A DNA stretch of 40,909 nucleotides from a virus. The notes below the pieces were generated by a model that saw only the letters and a list, made by a program, of their open reading frames with translations, was not told the DNA's origin and made no database searches. The stretch covers positions 1-40,909 of IMG/VR virus record IMGVR_UViG_3300030106_001055. One strand, 5' to 3'. The stretch's first letter is position 1. Each line of letters begins with the position of its first letter. The position numbers were made by a program, and so were the translations under genes. Positions 10,201 through 18,896 of the stretch are shown here, one piece after another.

Positions 10201-13200
10201 TGTCCATGCACCTCTAAGAAGTATGAATGGTTTCCAAGCTTTGTTCATGTAATAATCACCTAACATAGCAGCCCAACCTTGTGATAGTTCTTTTACAGAT
10301 TGTTCGTCTTTACTTAATCTAAAACTTCTTCTAGCAGATTTAATCATAAGCCTTGCTGTTTCCATAGCAGTTCTGTCATCTTTCATTTGTAAGTCATATA
10401 ATTTTTTAACAGGTTTAGACAACATCTTTTCAAACTCATTAACTTGTACTTCAAATTTGTTTTCTAGTTTGACAGTAGATTTAGCTTGTATAAGTTGTCC
10501 TCTACCTGCTAGTCTCATCCAAAACTCTCTAGCAGGACTAAATACTCTTAAAAATAATCTTGCATCAGGAAGTGGTATGTTACCACTAGCAAGATACTCT
10601 GATATCAAATGTGCTGTAGGTCTGCCTGTAACACTAGCTACTTCATTAAAGTTTGCTTCTTTCATTAAAACATTTATGACATCATCCATAGTTTCTGCAT
10701 CTACACCTTTGTCTTCAAAGAATTGTATGATTTGGTTTGGAGATATCTTTTCGTCTGTTAATACTTTAAATCCATCTTTATCCATATATCCTGGTTTTGA
10801 TTTTATAAACAATGACCTAAGTAACACTTTTAGTCCATCTGTATCTGTATATGTTCTAGGACCAGCAACGTTTACTGTTTTATATTTTCTAAGTAATTTC
10901 TGTGCATCTTGTATAAATTGTTGAGATACTTCTTCTGCCGTGTCAATTACAATTACAGGCTTATTACCTTTCTTAAATATACCTGGTTTTATTTTTGCTT
11001 TTGTATTCCAATTACCTCTAGTTGCATAGTTATAAGTTCCTCTAGTTCCTTTACCTGCTGGATTAGTAGCTGAGTTATATATAATAACTGTTGCATTTGA
11101 TTCATCTACATTTCTAATACTTCTTCTAGCAAAGTATTTACCTTGAGGCATAACATCCCCAAACTCAGGTCTTTCTAATTCGTCAACTTCTTTTTGTAGT
11201 TTCCTAACTTTTCTAACTAATGAATCATCATTTAAATCTTTTTTCCTAGTATCTATGTCTGCTTTTATTTTACTAATCTTTGCAGATATCTGATTAGATT
11301 CTTTAGCCATAGCTTTTAATTCTTTTTGATATCCTATCAAATCAAAATCTTCGTAATCTAATTCCTGGATTCTTTTAAGTGGGTTGTTAGGGTCTACCTT
11401 TACTTCTTGTAATCCTCTAACAAATCTAAGTATTCTTGATTCAGCTTCATACTGTGCTATATCTCTGAGTATATCTCTATCTTTACTAGGAACTTGTACA
11501 GATGTTTCTTTTATTCTTTTACCTGCTTGTGTAACTCCTCTAGTTAATTTACCTGCAAGTTTTACATTTAGTTCTTCTAGTAAGTCTCTAGCTACTAAAC
11601 CTTTTTTAATTGCTTCTAATATATCTTCTTCAGAAGCAGCAGGAGATAACTTAGAGTTTTTTAAACCTTTTGTTAAACCTTGACGAGTTCTTTCATTCCT
11701 AACAAGTTGGTCATCAAGTTGTGGTAATACTTGCCTAGCAACTTTTCTAGTGCCTTGTCTTGCTAACTGTGTATTTTCTAAAGATTGTATAGTTCCTTTA
11801 AGTTCATCAATTTCAAACTGTCTTGCATCTTCTACACCTAGTTCTGTGAGTTCAGGAGCTAAGTCATCATATCTACCTGTCTTTGCACCTTGTGATGAAA
11901 CTGTAAGACCAGGAGTACCTTTACCACCTGTTTCTATGTTAAGTTCTTTAGCTACACGTAAAGCTTCTAAATCTACACCGACATTACCACCGGATATAAT
12001 TTTTGTAGGTATTACATCAGCATCTGCTACATCTGCAGGTACTCTTCCTACACCTTCAACTGTATCTACAAACAACTGTTGTAGTTGTTGATTATTTTTT
12101 ACACCTTTAATATTTATATTTACTTCATTAACTATTCTATTTAATGCACCTATAGACTCTTTCATATCAAACTCTATTTTGTTTAGGTCATTACCTAATG
12201 CATCTTCAATATCTATTTTTTGTCCTGACCAAGCCTCTTCTCCATACTTTGTATAAAAGTATTTACGTGCTTCATCAACTGATGCGACAAACTTACCTAC
12301 TTGATTTACAACTTCATCAGGTAAACCTAATGCATTGTATTTATCCATAATGTGTCTAAGTACACCACCTTCACCTGAATATACATCAAGTACCATATTT
12401 AATTTTTGTAATGATGCAGGTAAACCTTCTAATGTTTTTAAGTTATCATCAGTAATTGCATCTGCAATTCTATCTAATGCTTTATTAGCAACATCATCAT
12501 CTACTTTAGAAAACTTCATCCAGTCTTTTAGTTCAAAGAATGTTTGATTTAAATCATCTGTATTTAAGTTAGGTGCTGGAAACTCATCAAACAATCTGTT
12601 AAAGATACTTGTCTGACCTTTTAATTTCATAGCAGTTTTCATACCTACTGCTTTTTGTGCATCTCCATATCTAAGACCTGCACTTAATCTTGATAAAGAA
12701 CCTTTGAACAATAAACTGTTTGCATCAAATCTATCGTTAATACCTGCTAATGGGTCTTTTATAGCTTCTATAAGTTTATCTTTTACAACTTGTTTATCTG
12801 TTGCATCTCTGAGTTCTCTATAAAGTAAAGCATCAGATTTACCTTGACCTTTCATAAGTATTTCTATTTCATCATATGATTTAGCATCAGCAAACATTTG
12901 TGCAATATCATCACCTACTTTGGTATTAAACCAAGCTTCTGCAGTAGGAGTATGTACAACTTTTCTTACAGCTTTATCTATAAGTCCTGCATTTTGCAGT
13001 TCATATGTTTTATTAAAAGTTCTAGATACTCTTCCGGCTTTTGCAAATCCTGCACCTACGTATGTTGTTGGGTCTGTAAATATTGTGTAAGCTGCATCAA
13101 TAATACCTGACATAATATTGAAACCTCTTGTTCCTGGTTCAAATACTTCTACTGCTGTAACACGACCAGGAGATAACTTTACAGTACCTTTTCTACCTCT

Positions 13201-13914
13201 ATAAGTTCCTGACTGTCCTTCTCTACTTTCAAACTCTAATTGTGATATAGGCTTGCCATAATAATCTTGTATTACACCTTTTACTTCATCAGGATTAGCA
13301 CCTCTACCTACAAGTTCTTTATATATTTCTGTATCTTCTGCAACAGTAGAGTTACCAAAATATCCTTCACCTAGGTTTACTTTACGTCCAGCTCTAAGTT
13401 CTTCTATAGCTCTAGTTGCTAGTGTAGGTCCTTGGTCTTTTATAGACTGCCTTATCTCTGCTACACCTGCAGGGTCAATCAAAGGCATAAGTGTTCCAAT
13501 ACCTGTAAAAGCTAGCATAGGGTTTAGTTCTCTTTTTGCATAGTATTTCATAGCACCAGTACCAAACTTCTTTACAAACTGTGATGCAGACTCCATACCA
13601 ACTACTGCAGTTCTTACTGCACCTCTAGTTATAGATTTTGTTCTATCCCACCAAGAAGTTTCTTTCTCCATAAACTTATCTACTAGTGCTGTAAATTCAG
13701 GACTTTCAGCAGTCAATCCCATCATTGCACCTGCTACTTGTACGTCCTTAGGTAGAAAACCAAAAGTTTTAGAAATGTTTTCCATATTCTGTGGAATGTT
13801 TTGATTTTGTCTGAAGAACTCTTCCATCTGAGCAGCTTGTGCTAGATACTCTTCTTTCCAATCTTGATTGTCATTATCTTCCCAAGGAGCATCAAATGTC
13901 CATCTATATGCCAT
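7210..13914 (-). CDS. Giant virion protein (2,234 aa) with split SLOG/YpsA-like domain
   Basis: The largest gene in the window. Size and position, between portal and capsid genes, match the big ejected or core proteins of podoviruses (compare T7 gp16 or the N4 virion protein in size only). Residues about 637-690 hold KIISGGNVGVDLEALRVAKE and a nearby GG, and residues about 928-1020 hold ARRSIRNVDESNATVIIY, GT-rich loops and VNVAGPR. Together these match the order of motifs in the YpsA/putative molybdenum-carrier branch of the SLOG nucleotide-binding superfamily. About 235 mostly coiled-coil residues separate the halves. The rest is helical, with amphipathic and hydrophobic stretches (about residues 145-165 and 1680-1700). 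I see no polymerase or lysozyme motif. The start has GGGGG four bases upstream of the ATG. Confidence 0.85.
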   Translation of the reverse strand: MAYRWTFDAPWEDNDNQDWKEEYLAQAAQMEEFFRQNQNIPQNMENISKTFGFLPKDVQVAGAMMGLTAESPEFTALVDKFMEKETSWWDRTKSITRGAVRTAVVGMESASQFVKKFGTGAMKYYAKRELNPMLAFTGIGTLMPLIDPAGVAEIRQSIKDQGPTLATRAIEELRAGRKVNLGEGYFGNSTVAEDTEIYKELVGRGANPDEVKGVIQDYYGKPISQLEFESREGQSGTYRGRKGTVKLSPGRVTAVEVFEPGTRGFNIMSGIIDAAYTIFTDPTTYVGAGFAKAGRVSRTFNKTYELQNAGLIDKAVRKVVHTPTAEAWFNTKVGDDIAQMFADAKSYDEIEILMKGQGKSDALLYRELRDATDKQVVKDKLIEAIKDPLAGINDRFDANSLLFKGSLSRLSAGLRYGDAQKAVGMKTAMKLKGQTSIFNRLFDEFPAPNLNTDDLNQTFFELKDWMKFSKVDDDVANKALDRIADAITDDNLKTLEGLPASLQKLNMVLDVYSGEGGVLRHIMDKYNALGLPDEVVNQVGKFVASVDEARKYFYTKYGEEAWSGQKIDIEDALGNDLNKIEFDMKESIGALNRIVNEVNINIKGVKNNQQLQQLFVDTVEGVGRVPADVADADVIPTKIISGGNVGVDLEALRVAKELNIETGGKGTPGLTVSSQGAKTGRYDDLAPELTELGVEDARQFEIDELKGTIQSLENTQLARQGTRKVARQVLPQLDDQLVRNERTRQGLTKGLKNSKLSPAASEEDILEAIKKGLVARDLLEELNVKLAGKLTRGVTQAGKRIKETSVQVPSKDRDILRDIAQYEAESRILRFVRGLQEVKVDPNNPLKRIQELDYEDFDLIGYQKELKAMAKESNQISAKISKIKADIDTRKKDLNDDSLVRKVRKLQKEVDELERPEFGDVMPQGKYFARRSIRNVDESNATVIIYNSATNPAGKGTRGTYNYATRGNWNTKAKIKPGIFKKGNKPVIVIDTAEEVSQQFIQDAQKLLRKYKTVNVAGPRTYTDTDGLKVLLRSLFIKSKPGYMDKDGFKVLTDEKISPNQIIQFFEDKGVDAETMDDVINVLMKEANFNEVASVTGRPTAHLISEYLASGNIPLPDARLFLRVFSPAREFWMRLAGRGQLIQAKSTVKLENKFEVQVNEFEKMLSKPVKKLYDLQMKDDRTAMETARLMIKSARRSFRLSKDEQSVKELSQGWAAMLGDYYMNKAWKPFILLRGAWTFRVVGEEQIRMWAADLDNVFTHPISAFAWIMGKPRKKVLDRIGKGELDVDEVIKRAKGAIDIRDKQLLADSLEHQAGMSKSHGGILDSDKLKRTFSFKRVKKGEDRYYASATSEIMQLADDPIAAELAMIKGGLNDKAFRAGLEDIKQRFWDGDLSDWRTALSYGSDDVGKYQKFKMQDSRELADAYIDSVLARVHYKAGGSYKATEVLPDGTRILFDDVAGEYRTRRSPNSRIEFELDKLGDSEILDHIAKGKLLQQVKAGQSKKPVYLNLNGEQVTFGRDMTVGDHNKYAAWLSKKDPYEQYHVMKKSAFDLDGERINAYDAAIERMFTIVMSAPTNRLSRSPAFRQFYWRFIEENAAYYSDDLRKTLLKQGKKANLDKYKFGKSYANKIAKTGKVSADEGRLLTMDNIDELDEAAKAYALTETKGLLYDLNKRHVVSDMLRLAFPFAEVYLEIMGTWSRLLNKKKLLSTRKISRAVEGARKTRLEDEDEGFFHVDDMTGEEMFFFPGNEALSNWMFEGNRDGRQYRNPVTGEVMDNAPDAKLRMKGYVSSLNMIAGNPAPGLGPLVAYPASKALPSTDMIDKVFFPYGRETDSPLNPLTYVEALIPSWAKKFLSITSDNPEFARTYQNTYKDVIKMYVTTGLYDDSTPAKQEEMLEKAKSTATVLTAIRGLIQFAAPTGSVLRYEVEVAPGGALHIDPAKYKDSDPKHHLFGISLVADAYYRILSKYKGDQVLATQEFVNQFGLDPTAILTSKSREKKKLSYTDEGVKFSEANKDIMNRYKDVAYYLYPDNPLDEFNFQAWSDAFANRDRVDLTEEEYITAIRQGQGRLAYEYQRRLLFESGYYTNMSAEAKYDALTQIRNGLREIYPGYGQTSTVASSIDARAKTEQLTKLLQFEGESLVELPNGDEVKVKDLPSMQGLALYLDRRNQMLLQIQAIDGPNASLSKADYLPIRESLRAYAQQLFSDYPDFYYVYDGVLRYEIEEDFTEIQIDR

Positions 13915-14271
13915 TTATCCCCCTGGTATTATATCTTCGTCCATTAAAGCTAATATATCTTTACTTGGCAATACTCTATACATTGCTCTAAGTATCATAT
14001 TAGCTTCCATAACTCCCATGCCTTTTTGGTCCTGTAACTGATTAGCAGCTAATGATTCTCCTAATCTATCTGTTCCTCTAAATACATTCTGTACAACATT
14101 TCTTGCAGTATTTACTTGTTGTGCATCTACTCCTGCATCTGTAAGTTCTGCATCTACTGTATCTTGCACAAACATATCTGCACTACGTTGTAAGTTATCT
14201 AGTTCAACACCATCTCCATAACTCTCTGCTTGAAAGTTACCTATGTTTTTAGTTGGTTTAAAGCGAGCCAA
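13915..14271 (-). CDS. Small helical protein next to giant virion protein, 118 aa
   Basis: Unrecognised protein directly upstream of the giant gene. An ATG at 14283 opens the frame but has no ribosome site. The TTG at 14269-14271 has GGAGG five bases upstream and gives a natural N-terminus, MARFKPTKN, so I prefer TTG. The protein is Asp/Gln/Asn-rich and likely helical (QQVNTARNVVQNVF). It ends DEDIIPGG one base before the next start. The function is unknown; a structural or assembly role is suggested by position. Confidence 0.65.
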   Translation of the reverse strand: MARFKPTKNIGNFQAESYGDGVELDNLQRSADMFVQDTVDAELTDAGVDAQQVNTARNVVQNVFRGTDRLGESLAANQLQDQKGMGVMEANMILRAMYRVLPSKDILALMDEDIIPGG

Positions 14272-14497
14272 AGAATCCTCCATCCATATTATTGTCTCTT
14301 ACAATAACTACATCTAGCCTTCCTACGTTAGGAATGTAAGCTAATGTAATTACATCAATAATGTTTTCTTCCTCAAAAACAATATCTTGATTATTTAAAT
14401 CTTCAGTTGAAGCATCCCACATAGGTTGTTCTTCTACTGAGTAGTTATTAGCAATAATCTTTGCAAATTCAAAATTAGTATCATGTGGATTAGCCAA
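14258..14497 (-). CDS. Small acidic protein downstream of portal, 79 aa
   Basis: Unrecognised 79-residue acidic protein whose start overlaps the portal stop by eight bases and whose 3' end overlaps the following TTG-started gene. The C-terminal half (DVITLAYIPNVGRLDVVIVRDNN) looks like paired beta strands. Its position after the portal is common for small assembly or neck proteins, but no family is recognised. Confidence 0.6.
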   Translation of the reverse strand: MANPHDTNFEFAKIIANNYSVEEQPMWDASTEDLNNQDIVFEEENIIDVITLAYIPNVGRLDVVIVRDNNMDGGFFGSL

Positions 14498-16217
14498 CTT
14501 GTCCTCCTAGTAATGCTGCTAAATTAGGTGGACCTGCTTGTTGTTGTATAGCTTGTTGTTGCATTAAGGCTTGTTCTTCAGGACTAGGTTCTTCTCCTGA
14601 TGCACTAAAGAACTTTTCTAATACTTTTCCAATATCTTTTGGATTATTATATATTTCAACAACAGCCATCATGGCAGCTTTGTCACCTTGTTGAGATTGT
14701 TGTAACAACATCTGGTATAATATATCCTCAGTCTTTTGTTTAGTAATTCTTTCATTTATCTGTGTAAGATTTTCTAAACCATCCATCTCTTGTTGTAATG
14801 TTTCTTTATCGATAATACCTGCATTTAATAATTGCAGCCCTGTGATTATCTTATTTGGTGCATCAAAGGAAGCCATAGCTCCATACTTTCTTCTTGTGAC
14901 ATAGTTCATATCTATATCAGTAGAAGGAGTATATGATTCTGAGAAAGAAGCTCCTTTGTAAGTACCTGATATTGGTTTTCTTGTTTTACCAAAAAGTACT
15001 TCATCCAACTCTAATCTCTTTGAATCCACCTCCTGTAATGCGTATTCAAGTATTGTGTGATACTCGTTAACCATTTGACCTACACCGGACTCCAGTTCTT
15101 CTAAACCTCTACCAGTTACAAATGAATTGGGTGATATAGCATCGTCCTGAACTGGATATCCAGCGACAACTCTTAATTGTCTTTCTAATCTACCTACTTG
15201 CTCAAATAATTGATATGGCAAGTTTGTAGTTGGTTTTACTATTTGTGAACCAGGTGTTAGGTAGTTTATTGCATTTCTACCTTTTCTATATTGTCCTGAT
15301 TCTATTTCACCAATTATGTTTGTTTCTGTAAATACAGCATCTTCCATAGCTATAACAGATAAAATGTTTATCTTTGCCATAGATGCCATAAGTCCTACGA
15401 CTTGGTCAAACTGTCCTTGTAACCTATCAAAACTAAATCTTTTAGCAATAACAAAAGAAGGACCTGTCTTAAGTGGGTTAGGTACAAAATCTACTATTTT
15501 TTTAGAAGCAACATGAACAATGTATGTACCTTCTATATTCATATACTCAAGAATTACATCACCATTCTCATCTGAGTTCTCCCAGCTACCATCATCTGTA
15601 TATCTAAGGTTGTAGCTATCGTATGATGTATCTTCTGAATCTTTTTCTTCATAGTAAGCTTTTAGTTCCGGATACATTTTTATTAAGTTTTGTATAGGAA
15701 TTTTTTGTATAATTGCTAATTCTTGTGGTTTTTGTTTATTACCGTAATATCCAGGAAAACAGTCATAAGGGTTTCTTAATTCAGCACATGGATACATTTG
15801 TCCATTCATATCTTGCTTTGTAGTAATAACCCATACTGCAAATCCATAACCTGGTAACCATCTAGCTACTTGTGGTAACTGTAACTCTAGTTCTTGCATC
15901 TTATCGTATGCAGTAATAATTCTTTCTAATTTATCTTTTTTAACTTTGTTTCTTTGAGAATCTCTACCATTTGTAATATGTACATCTAAAGAAGGTGTTT
16001 TACCTATTTTCTGTGCAAGTCTATCTAAAGCAGACAACATTAAGTTAGGTGCTGGTATTGTATGTGCTTCGTTATTATCTAGTCCAGGACCAAGTAATTG
16101 TCTTATTCCATCTTCTCCACCATTTAAAATTGCTCTGTATCTTGCTCTGTCTATTAAAGAATCATCATGCATTCTTTTAAGATATGATGCTCTCTCAATT
16201 ATTTCTTGCGGTTTCAT
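14490..16217 (-). CDS. Portal protein
   Basis: A 575-residue protein immediately downstream of the large terminase, where the portal is expected. Features include an N-terminal helical region, a central beta-rich wing with DVILEYMNIEGTYIVHVASKK, a long helix region (GLMASMAKINILSVIAMEDAVFTE, about residues 280-305), the segment FVTGRGLEELESGVG before the stem, and a C-terminal Gln-rich tail (ALMQQQAIQQQAG). This order and size fit the podovirus dodecameric portal that forms the DNA channel. The ATG has GGAG upstream and follows the terminase stop without a gap. Confidence 0.85.
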   Translation of the reverse strand: MKPQEIIERASYLKRMHDDSLIDRARYRAILNGGEDGIRQLLGPGLDNNEAHTIPAPNLMLSALDRLAQKIGKTPSLDVHITNGRDSQRNKVKKDKLERIITAYDKMQELELQLPQVARWLPGYGFAVWVITTKQDMNGQMYPCAELRNPYDCFPGYYGNKQKPQELAIIQKIPIQNLIKMYPELKAYYEEKDSEDTSYDSYNLRYTDDGSWENSDENGDVILEYMNIEGTYIVHVASKKIVDFVPNPLKTGPSFVIAKRFSFDRLQGQFDQVVGLMASMAKINILSVIAMEDAVFTETNIIGEIESGQYRKGRNAINYLTPGSQIVKPTTNLPYQLFEQVGRLERQLRVVAGYPVQDDAISPNSFVTGRGLEELESGVGQMVNEYHTILEYALQEVDSKRLELDEVLFGKTRKPISGTYKGASFSESYTPSTDIDMNYVTRRKYGAMASFDAPNKIITGLQLLNAGIIDKETLQQEMDGLENLTQINERITKQKTEDILYQMLLQQSQQGDKAAMMAVVEIYNNPKDIGKVLEKFFSASGEEPSPEEQALMQQQAIQQQAGPPNLAALLGGQVG

Positions 16218-18131
16218 TTATCTCCAAGGTATATCATCCCATTGTATACTATTATAACCATCAAAGCTAGGAGTGTACTCAATTCCTATATCAGCATAGG
16301 TAAGTTTTGTCAAGGTTCTAATCACTTTCATTGGAAACCAACTAGCCATAACTATGTCACTCTTGTATCCTCTACCGCCTTTACCTTTTGAGGCAAAGTA
16401 TGTAAGTTGTTTTGTATACAATGTAGTTTTGTCTTGTGCTTCTCCATCTGCAAAAGGTAATTCAATCATACCTTCATTAAACATAGGAGCTAAACTTGTA
16501 ACACCAAATCTTTCATCCCATTTGTTTTTATGTGTTTCGTGTCCTTCTAATTTAATTCCTTGTACATTACAGTATTCTTTAATTGTTTTATCTTGTCTAA
16601 TAGCTTTTTGAAATCCATTTTCTTCTATTACCCAGTGATAACAGTTATACATTTCATGCCATCTTCTTATTAACTCAAATGCTTCATCTAGACCACCACC
16701 AAGATGATTGTCTAAATCAACCATTGTAAGTTTTATTTCATGGTTTACTGTTTCTACTGCCCAAAGAAATCCTGCTTGATAACCTGTAGCAGCAGGGTCA
16801 AGACCTGCAACTAAGTATGCACCACTAGGAACAGTTCCTATATTCATACTTGGTACATAACATTCAGCTACCATTTCAGGATTAAACAATCTAGCAGCTT
16901 GTGAGAATGCTTTGTTAAGATAAACCATCTCAAAGTTCTTAAGACCACCTGTAGTCATAGAATCTCTTTTACGATTCATTAACCATTTAAAAGTTCTTTT
17001 ATCTGACCACAACATACAATCAACATGTTCTTCTTCTTCTAGTTCTGATTTAGTACACATAGAATCATGTGCTTCTTCTACTATTGTTTCCCATGCTTCG
17101 TTTTCTAATAATGCAGAATATAAATCATCAGGATGCTGTCTTGAACCAATAATTACCATTGCAGTATGTTCCTCTTTACGAGAACCTAATGTTGTAGTCC
17201 ACCAGTTCTTTGTATTGTTTCTTGATGCAGGTTGCATAGTAGAGCTGTGGTCTTCAATGTCATCAGCAATAATAATGTCACAGTCACGTGATAGAATTTT
17301 ACCACCTCTTCCTATACCAATCATTGTTGGTGACTTAATACCTGATACAGTTCTTGTAGATACTGTAAATCCATTTTGTGACCAAGATTTACCAGTTCTA
17401 TTAGCTGGTTTAAACTGTCCACCTGGTCCACAAAAATCTTCTTTTAGTTTTTCATTGTTCTCTAATGTATCTATTACAGATGACACAGAGTTCTTTGCAA
17501 TATCTTCATTACCACCTACCCACATAATTCTTATGTTTGGGTTTCTGCATATAAGCCAAACTACAAAGTGTATAAGTAGTTCTGTTTTGCCATGCCTAGG
17601 TGGACTTAGTATCATTTGCTGTCCACCTTCTAGTAATGCTTTGTTAATTGACTTTATCCATTTGTTATGAAAGTCTGCAGTATCAAACTTAATTCCTTGT
17701 TCTGTTAGAAAGTATCTATCTCTAAAATTTACAAAGTCTTCTAGTGATTGCTTTGCATCATCAGATACTTCCCAATCTTTTGCTTGTATATCTTTTTCTA
17801 AATCTTCTCTATAAGCAGCTAACATTCTAGAAACATGTGCAGTAGAACAAGACAATGCATCAGCTACTTCTTGTTGTTGTATATTTTCATTAATTAAATC
17901 TAATGCATAACCTTCGTCTTTAAATTTGTTATATAATGCACCTCTTCTTACAGTTGCAGACTTAGGTTGATTAACAGCTTTTTTTGGTGGTGTATATTCT
18001 TTACCAGCTTTCTTAGCTCTATATATACGCATAGATTCTCTTCTGTAACATTTCTGAGAACAGTATTTAGTTTTGCCTGGTGGTAATTGTGCTGTACATT
18101 CATCTGCTATGCAGATTACATTATTTACCAT
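16218..18131 (-). CDS. terL: Terminase large subunit with N-terminal zinc ribbon and HTH
   Basis: The packaging motor. The ATPase has Walker A SPPRHGKT (residues 176-183) and Walker B DIIIADD (285-291). The RNase H-like nuclease has D445 (AGLDPA), E503/E504 (VIEENGFQ) and a late Asp in YKSDIVMASW. The first about 110 residues are extra: four Cys (7, 12, 24, 28) spaced like a small zinc ribbon, a basic linker, and a helix-turn-helix (about 84-108, QQQEVADALSCSTAHVSRML). No separate small terminase is visible nearby, so this segment may recognise the packaging site. The start overlaps the upstream gene by seven bases. Confidence 0.92.
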   Translation of the reverse strand: MVNNVICIADECTAQLPPGKTKYCSQKCYRRESMRIYRAKKAGKEYTPPKKAVNQPKSATVRRGALYNKFKDEGYALDLINENIQQQEVADALSCSTAHVSRMLAAYREDLEKDIQAKDWEVSDDAKQSLEDFVNFRDRYFLTEQGIKFDTADFHNKWIKSINKALLEGGQQMILSPPRHGKTELLIHFVVWLICRNPNIRIMWVGGNEDIAKNSVSSVIDTLENNEKLKEDFCGPGGQFKPANRTGKSWSQNGFTVSTRTVSGIKSPTMIGIGRGGKILSRDCDIIIADDIEDHSSTMQPASRNNTKNWWTTTLGSRKEEHTAMVIIGSRQHPDDLYSALLENEAWETIVEEAHDSMCTKSELEEEEHVDCMLWSDKRTFKWLMNRKRDSMTTGGLKNFEMVYLNKAFSQAARLFNPEMVAECYVPSMNIGTVPSGAYLVAGLDPAATGYQAGFLWAVETVNHEIKLTMVDLDNHLGGGLDEAFELIRRWHEMYNCYHWVIEENGFQKAIRQDKTIKEYCNVQGIKLEGHETHKNKWDERFGVTSLAPMFNEGMIELPFADGEAQDKTTLYTKQLTYFASKGKGGRGYKSDIVMASWFPMKVIRTLTKLTYADIGIEYTPSFDGYNSIQWDDIPWR

Positions 18132-18415
18132 TTAGTTTTATTAGCCCAGTATGCTGCGGACATTTTGCCCTTCTTTATATTTTTTGCATGCCTGGCTTTA
18201 AAAGATTTACGTCTAGCTTTCTGTGCAGCAGTCTTAGGATTCTTACCTGCACCTGATACACCTTGTTGTCCAAATCTAATTAATTTAAGCTGGTGTCCTT
18301 CTTGTGCTAATACAACATGTGACTTCTTAGGATGCTTAGGTGTACGCTTTGGTTTATTAACACCTTTTAAACCATGTTTCTTAAGTAAAGCTTTTTTTCT
18401 ATTAGCGTGTGACAT
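18125..18415 (-). CDS. Small very basic protein upstream of terminase, 96 aa
   Basis: A Lys/Arg/His-rich protein, pI clearly high, with a central KLIRFGQQGVSGAG turn and a C-terminus KARHAKNIKKGKMSAAYWAN. I have the impression that this C-terminal pattern recurs in marine phages and some algal viruses, but I cannot name a function. A TTG at 18418 opens the frame one codon earlier, but the ATG at 18413-18415 has GGAG seven bases upstream and is the better start. It overlaps the terminase start, so the two are co-translated. DNA binding is a plausible inference. Confidence 0.75.
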   Translation of the reverse strand: MSHANRKKALLKKHGLKGVNKPKRTPKHPKKSHVVLAQEGHQLKLIRFGQQGVSGAGKNPKTAAQKARRKSFKARHAKNIKKGKMSAAYWANKTKW

Positions 18416-18498
18416 CAATCATCTCCTGCCCAATTAGGATTTCCTGCATAAATTCTTTTAGGCTTATCATTTTTTTTTAATTTTTTTAATTTTACCAT
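18415..18498 (-). CDS. 27-aa frame, possible frameshift extension of the next gene
   Basis: A short frame read as MVKLKKLKKNDKPKRIYAG then NPNWAGDD. Its TGA overlaps the next ATG as TGATG, the same junction type as its neighbours. It overlaps the 40-aa gene upstream in the +1 frame across runs of seven and nine A. Two readings fit: a separate tiny gene coupled to its neighbours (its own ribosome site is weak), or the C-terminal end of the 40-aa protein reached by slippage on the A run. Confidence 0.45.
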   Translation of the reverse strand: MVKLKKLKKNDKPKRIYAGNPNWAGDD

Positions 18499-18589
18499 TT
18501 TTTGTTCTTGCAAAAATGTGTGTTTTAGTTTCTCTAATTTTTGTACCATAGTGTCTTTTACCACCCCACATCCAACTAACTTTAGCCAT
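18467..18589 (-). CDS. Small basic protein, 40 aa
   Basis: Reads MAKVSWMWGGKRHYGTKIRE and ends in a Lys/Ile-rich tail. It starts inside the TAATG junction with the previous micro-gene. The sequence stops at TGA right after a run of nine A. In the +1 frame coding-like sequence continues for 16 more residues, so the natural product may be longer. The aromatic/Gly/Lys composition suggests a nucleic-acid contact, but the family is unknown. Confidence 0.6.
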   Translation of the reverse strand: MAKVSWMWGGKRHYGTKIRETKTHIFARTKNGKIKKIKKK

Positions 18590-18723
18590 TAGCTCATCTT
18601 TGGTTTTCTATTACCGTTTTGACGTAGCTTTTTAAAATCAGCTCCTGTAATTTTGTCATACGGTGGTGCTACAGCAGCAATTTTTTTCTGAGCTTCAGAA
18701 TACTGTCCGTTACCTTTTGGCAT
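18589..18723 (-). CDS. Small basic protein, 44 aa
   Basis: Reads MPKGNGQYSEAQKKIAAVAP then PYDKITGADFKKLR. I have the impression of having seen the VAPPYDKITGADFKKLR pattern in uncharacterised marine virus proteins. Start and stop each overlap the neighbours by one base (TAATG), which argues that it is real despite its size. Function unknown. Confidence 0.65.
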   Translation of the reverse strand: MPKGNGQYSEAQKKIAAVAPPYDKITGADFKKLRQNGNRKPKMS

Positions 18724-18896
18724 TATTTACCTACCTTCTTCTGTGCGTTTACATGTGATTTAGAAAAACTAGAACCACGTTTCATAGAGTTTACCATATA
18801 TTGTATATGCTTTTTAGTATGATGCTTAGAATGTTTTTTTAAAGCAGTTTGTTGTCTTTTAGTCAACTTACTTGCATCAACACCTTTAATTTTCAT
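18723..18896 (-). CDS. Small His/Lys-rich protein, 57 aa
   Basis: Contains KLTKRQQTALKKHSKHHTKKH followed by an aliphatic helix and SFSKSHVNAQKKVGK. The HxxHHxxKH cluster and high basicity stand out. The ATG overlaps the upstream stop as ATGA and the stop overlaps the next start as TAATG. The pattern resembles short uncharacterised proteins of marine phages. A role in DNA binding or condensation is possible but unproven. Confidence 0.7.
   Translation of the reverse strand: MKIKGVDASKLTKRQQTALKKHSKHHTKKHIQYMVNSMKRGSSFSKSHVNAQKKVGK

Noticed and set aside
7210-13914. Virion RNA polymerase of N4 type
   Set aside because: The size is comparable, but no T7-like polymerase motifs could be found in the protein.
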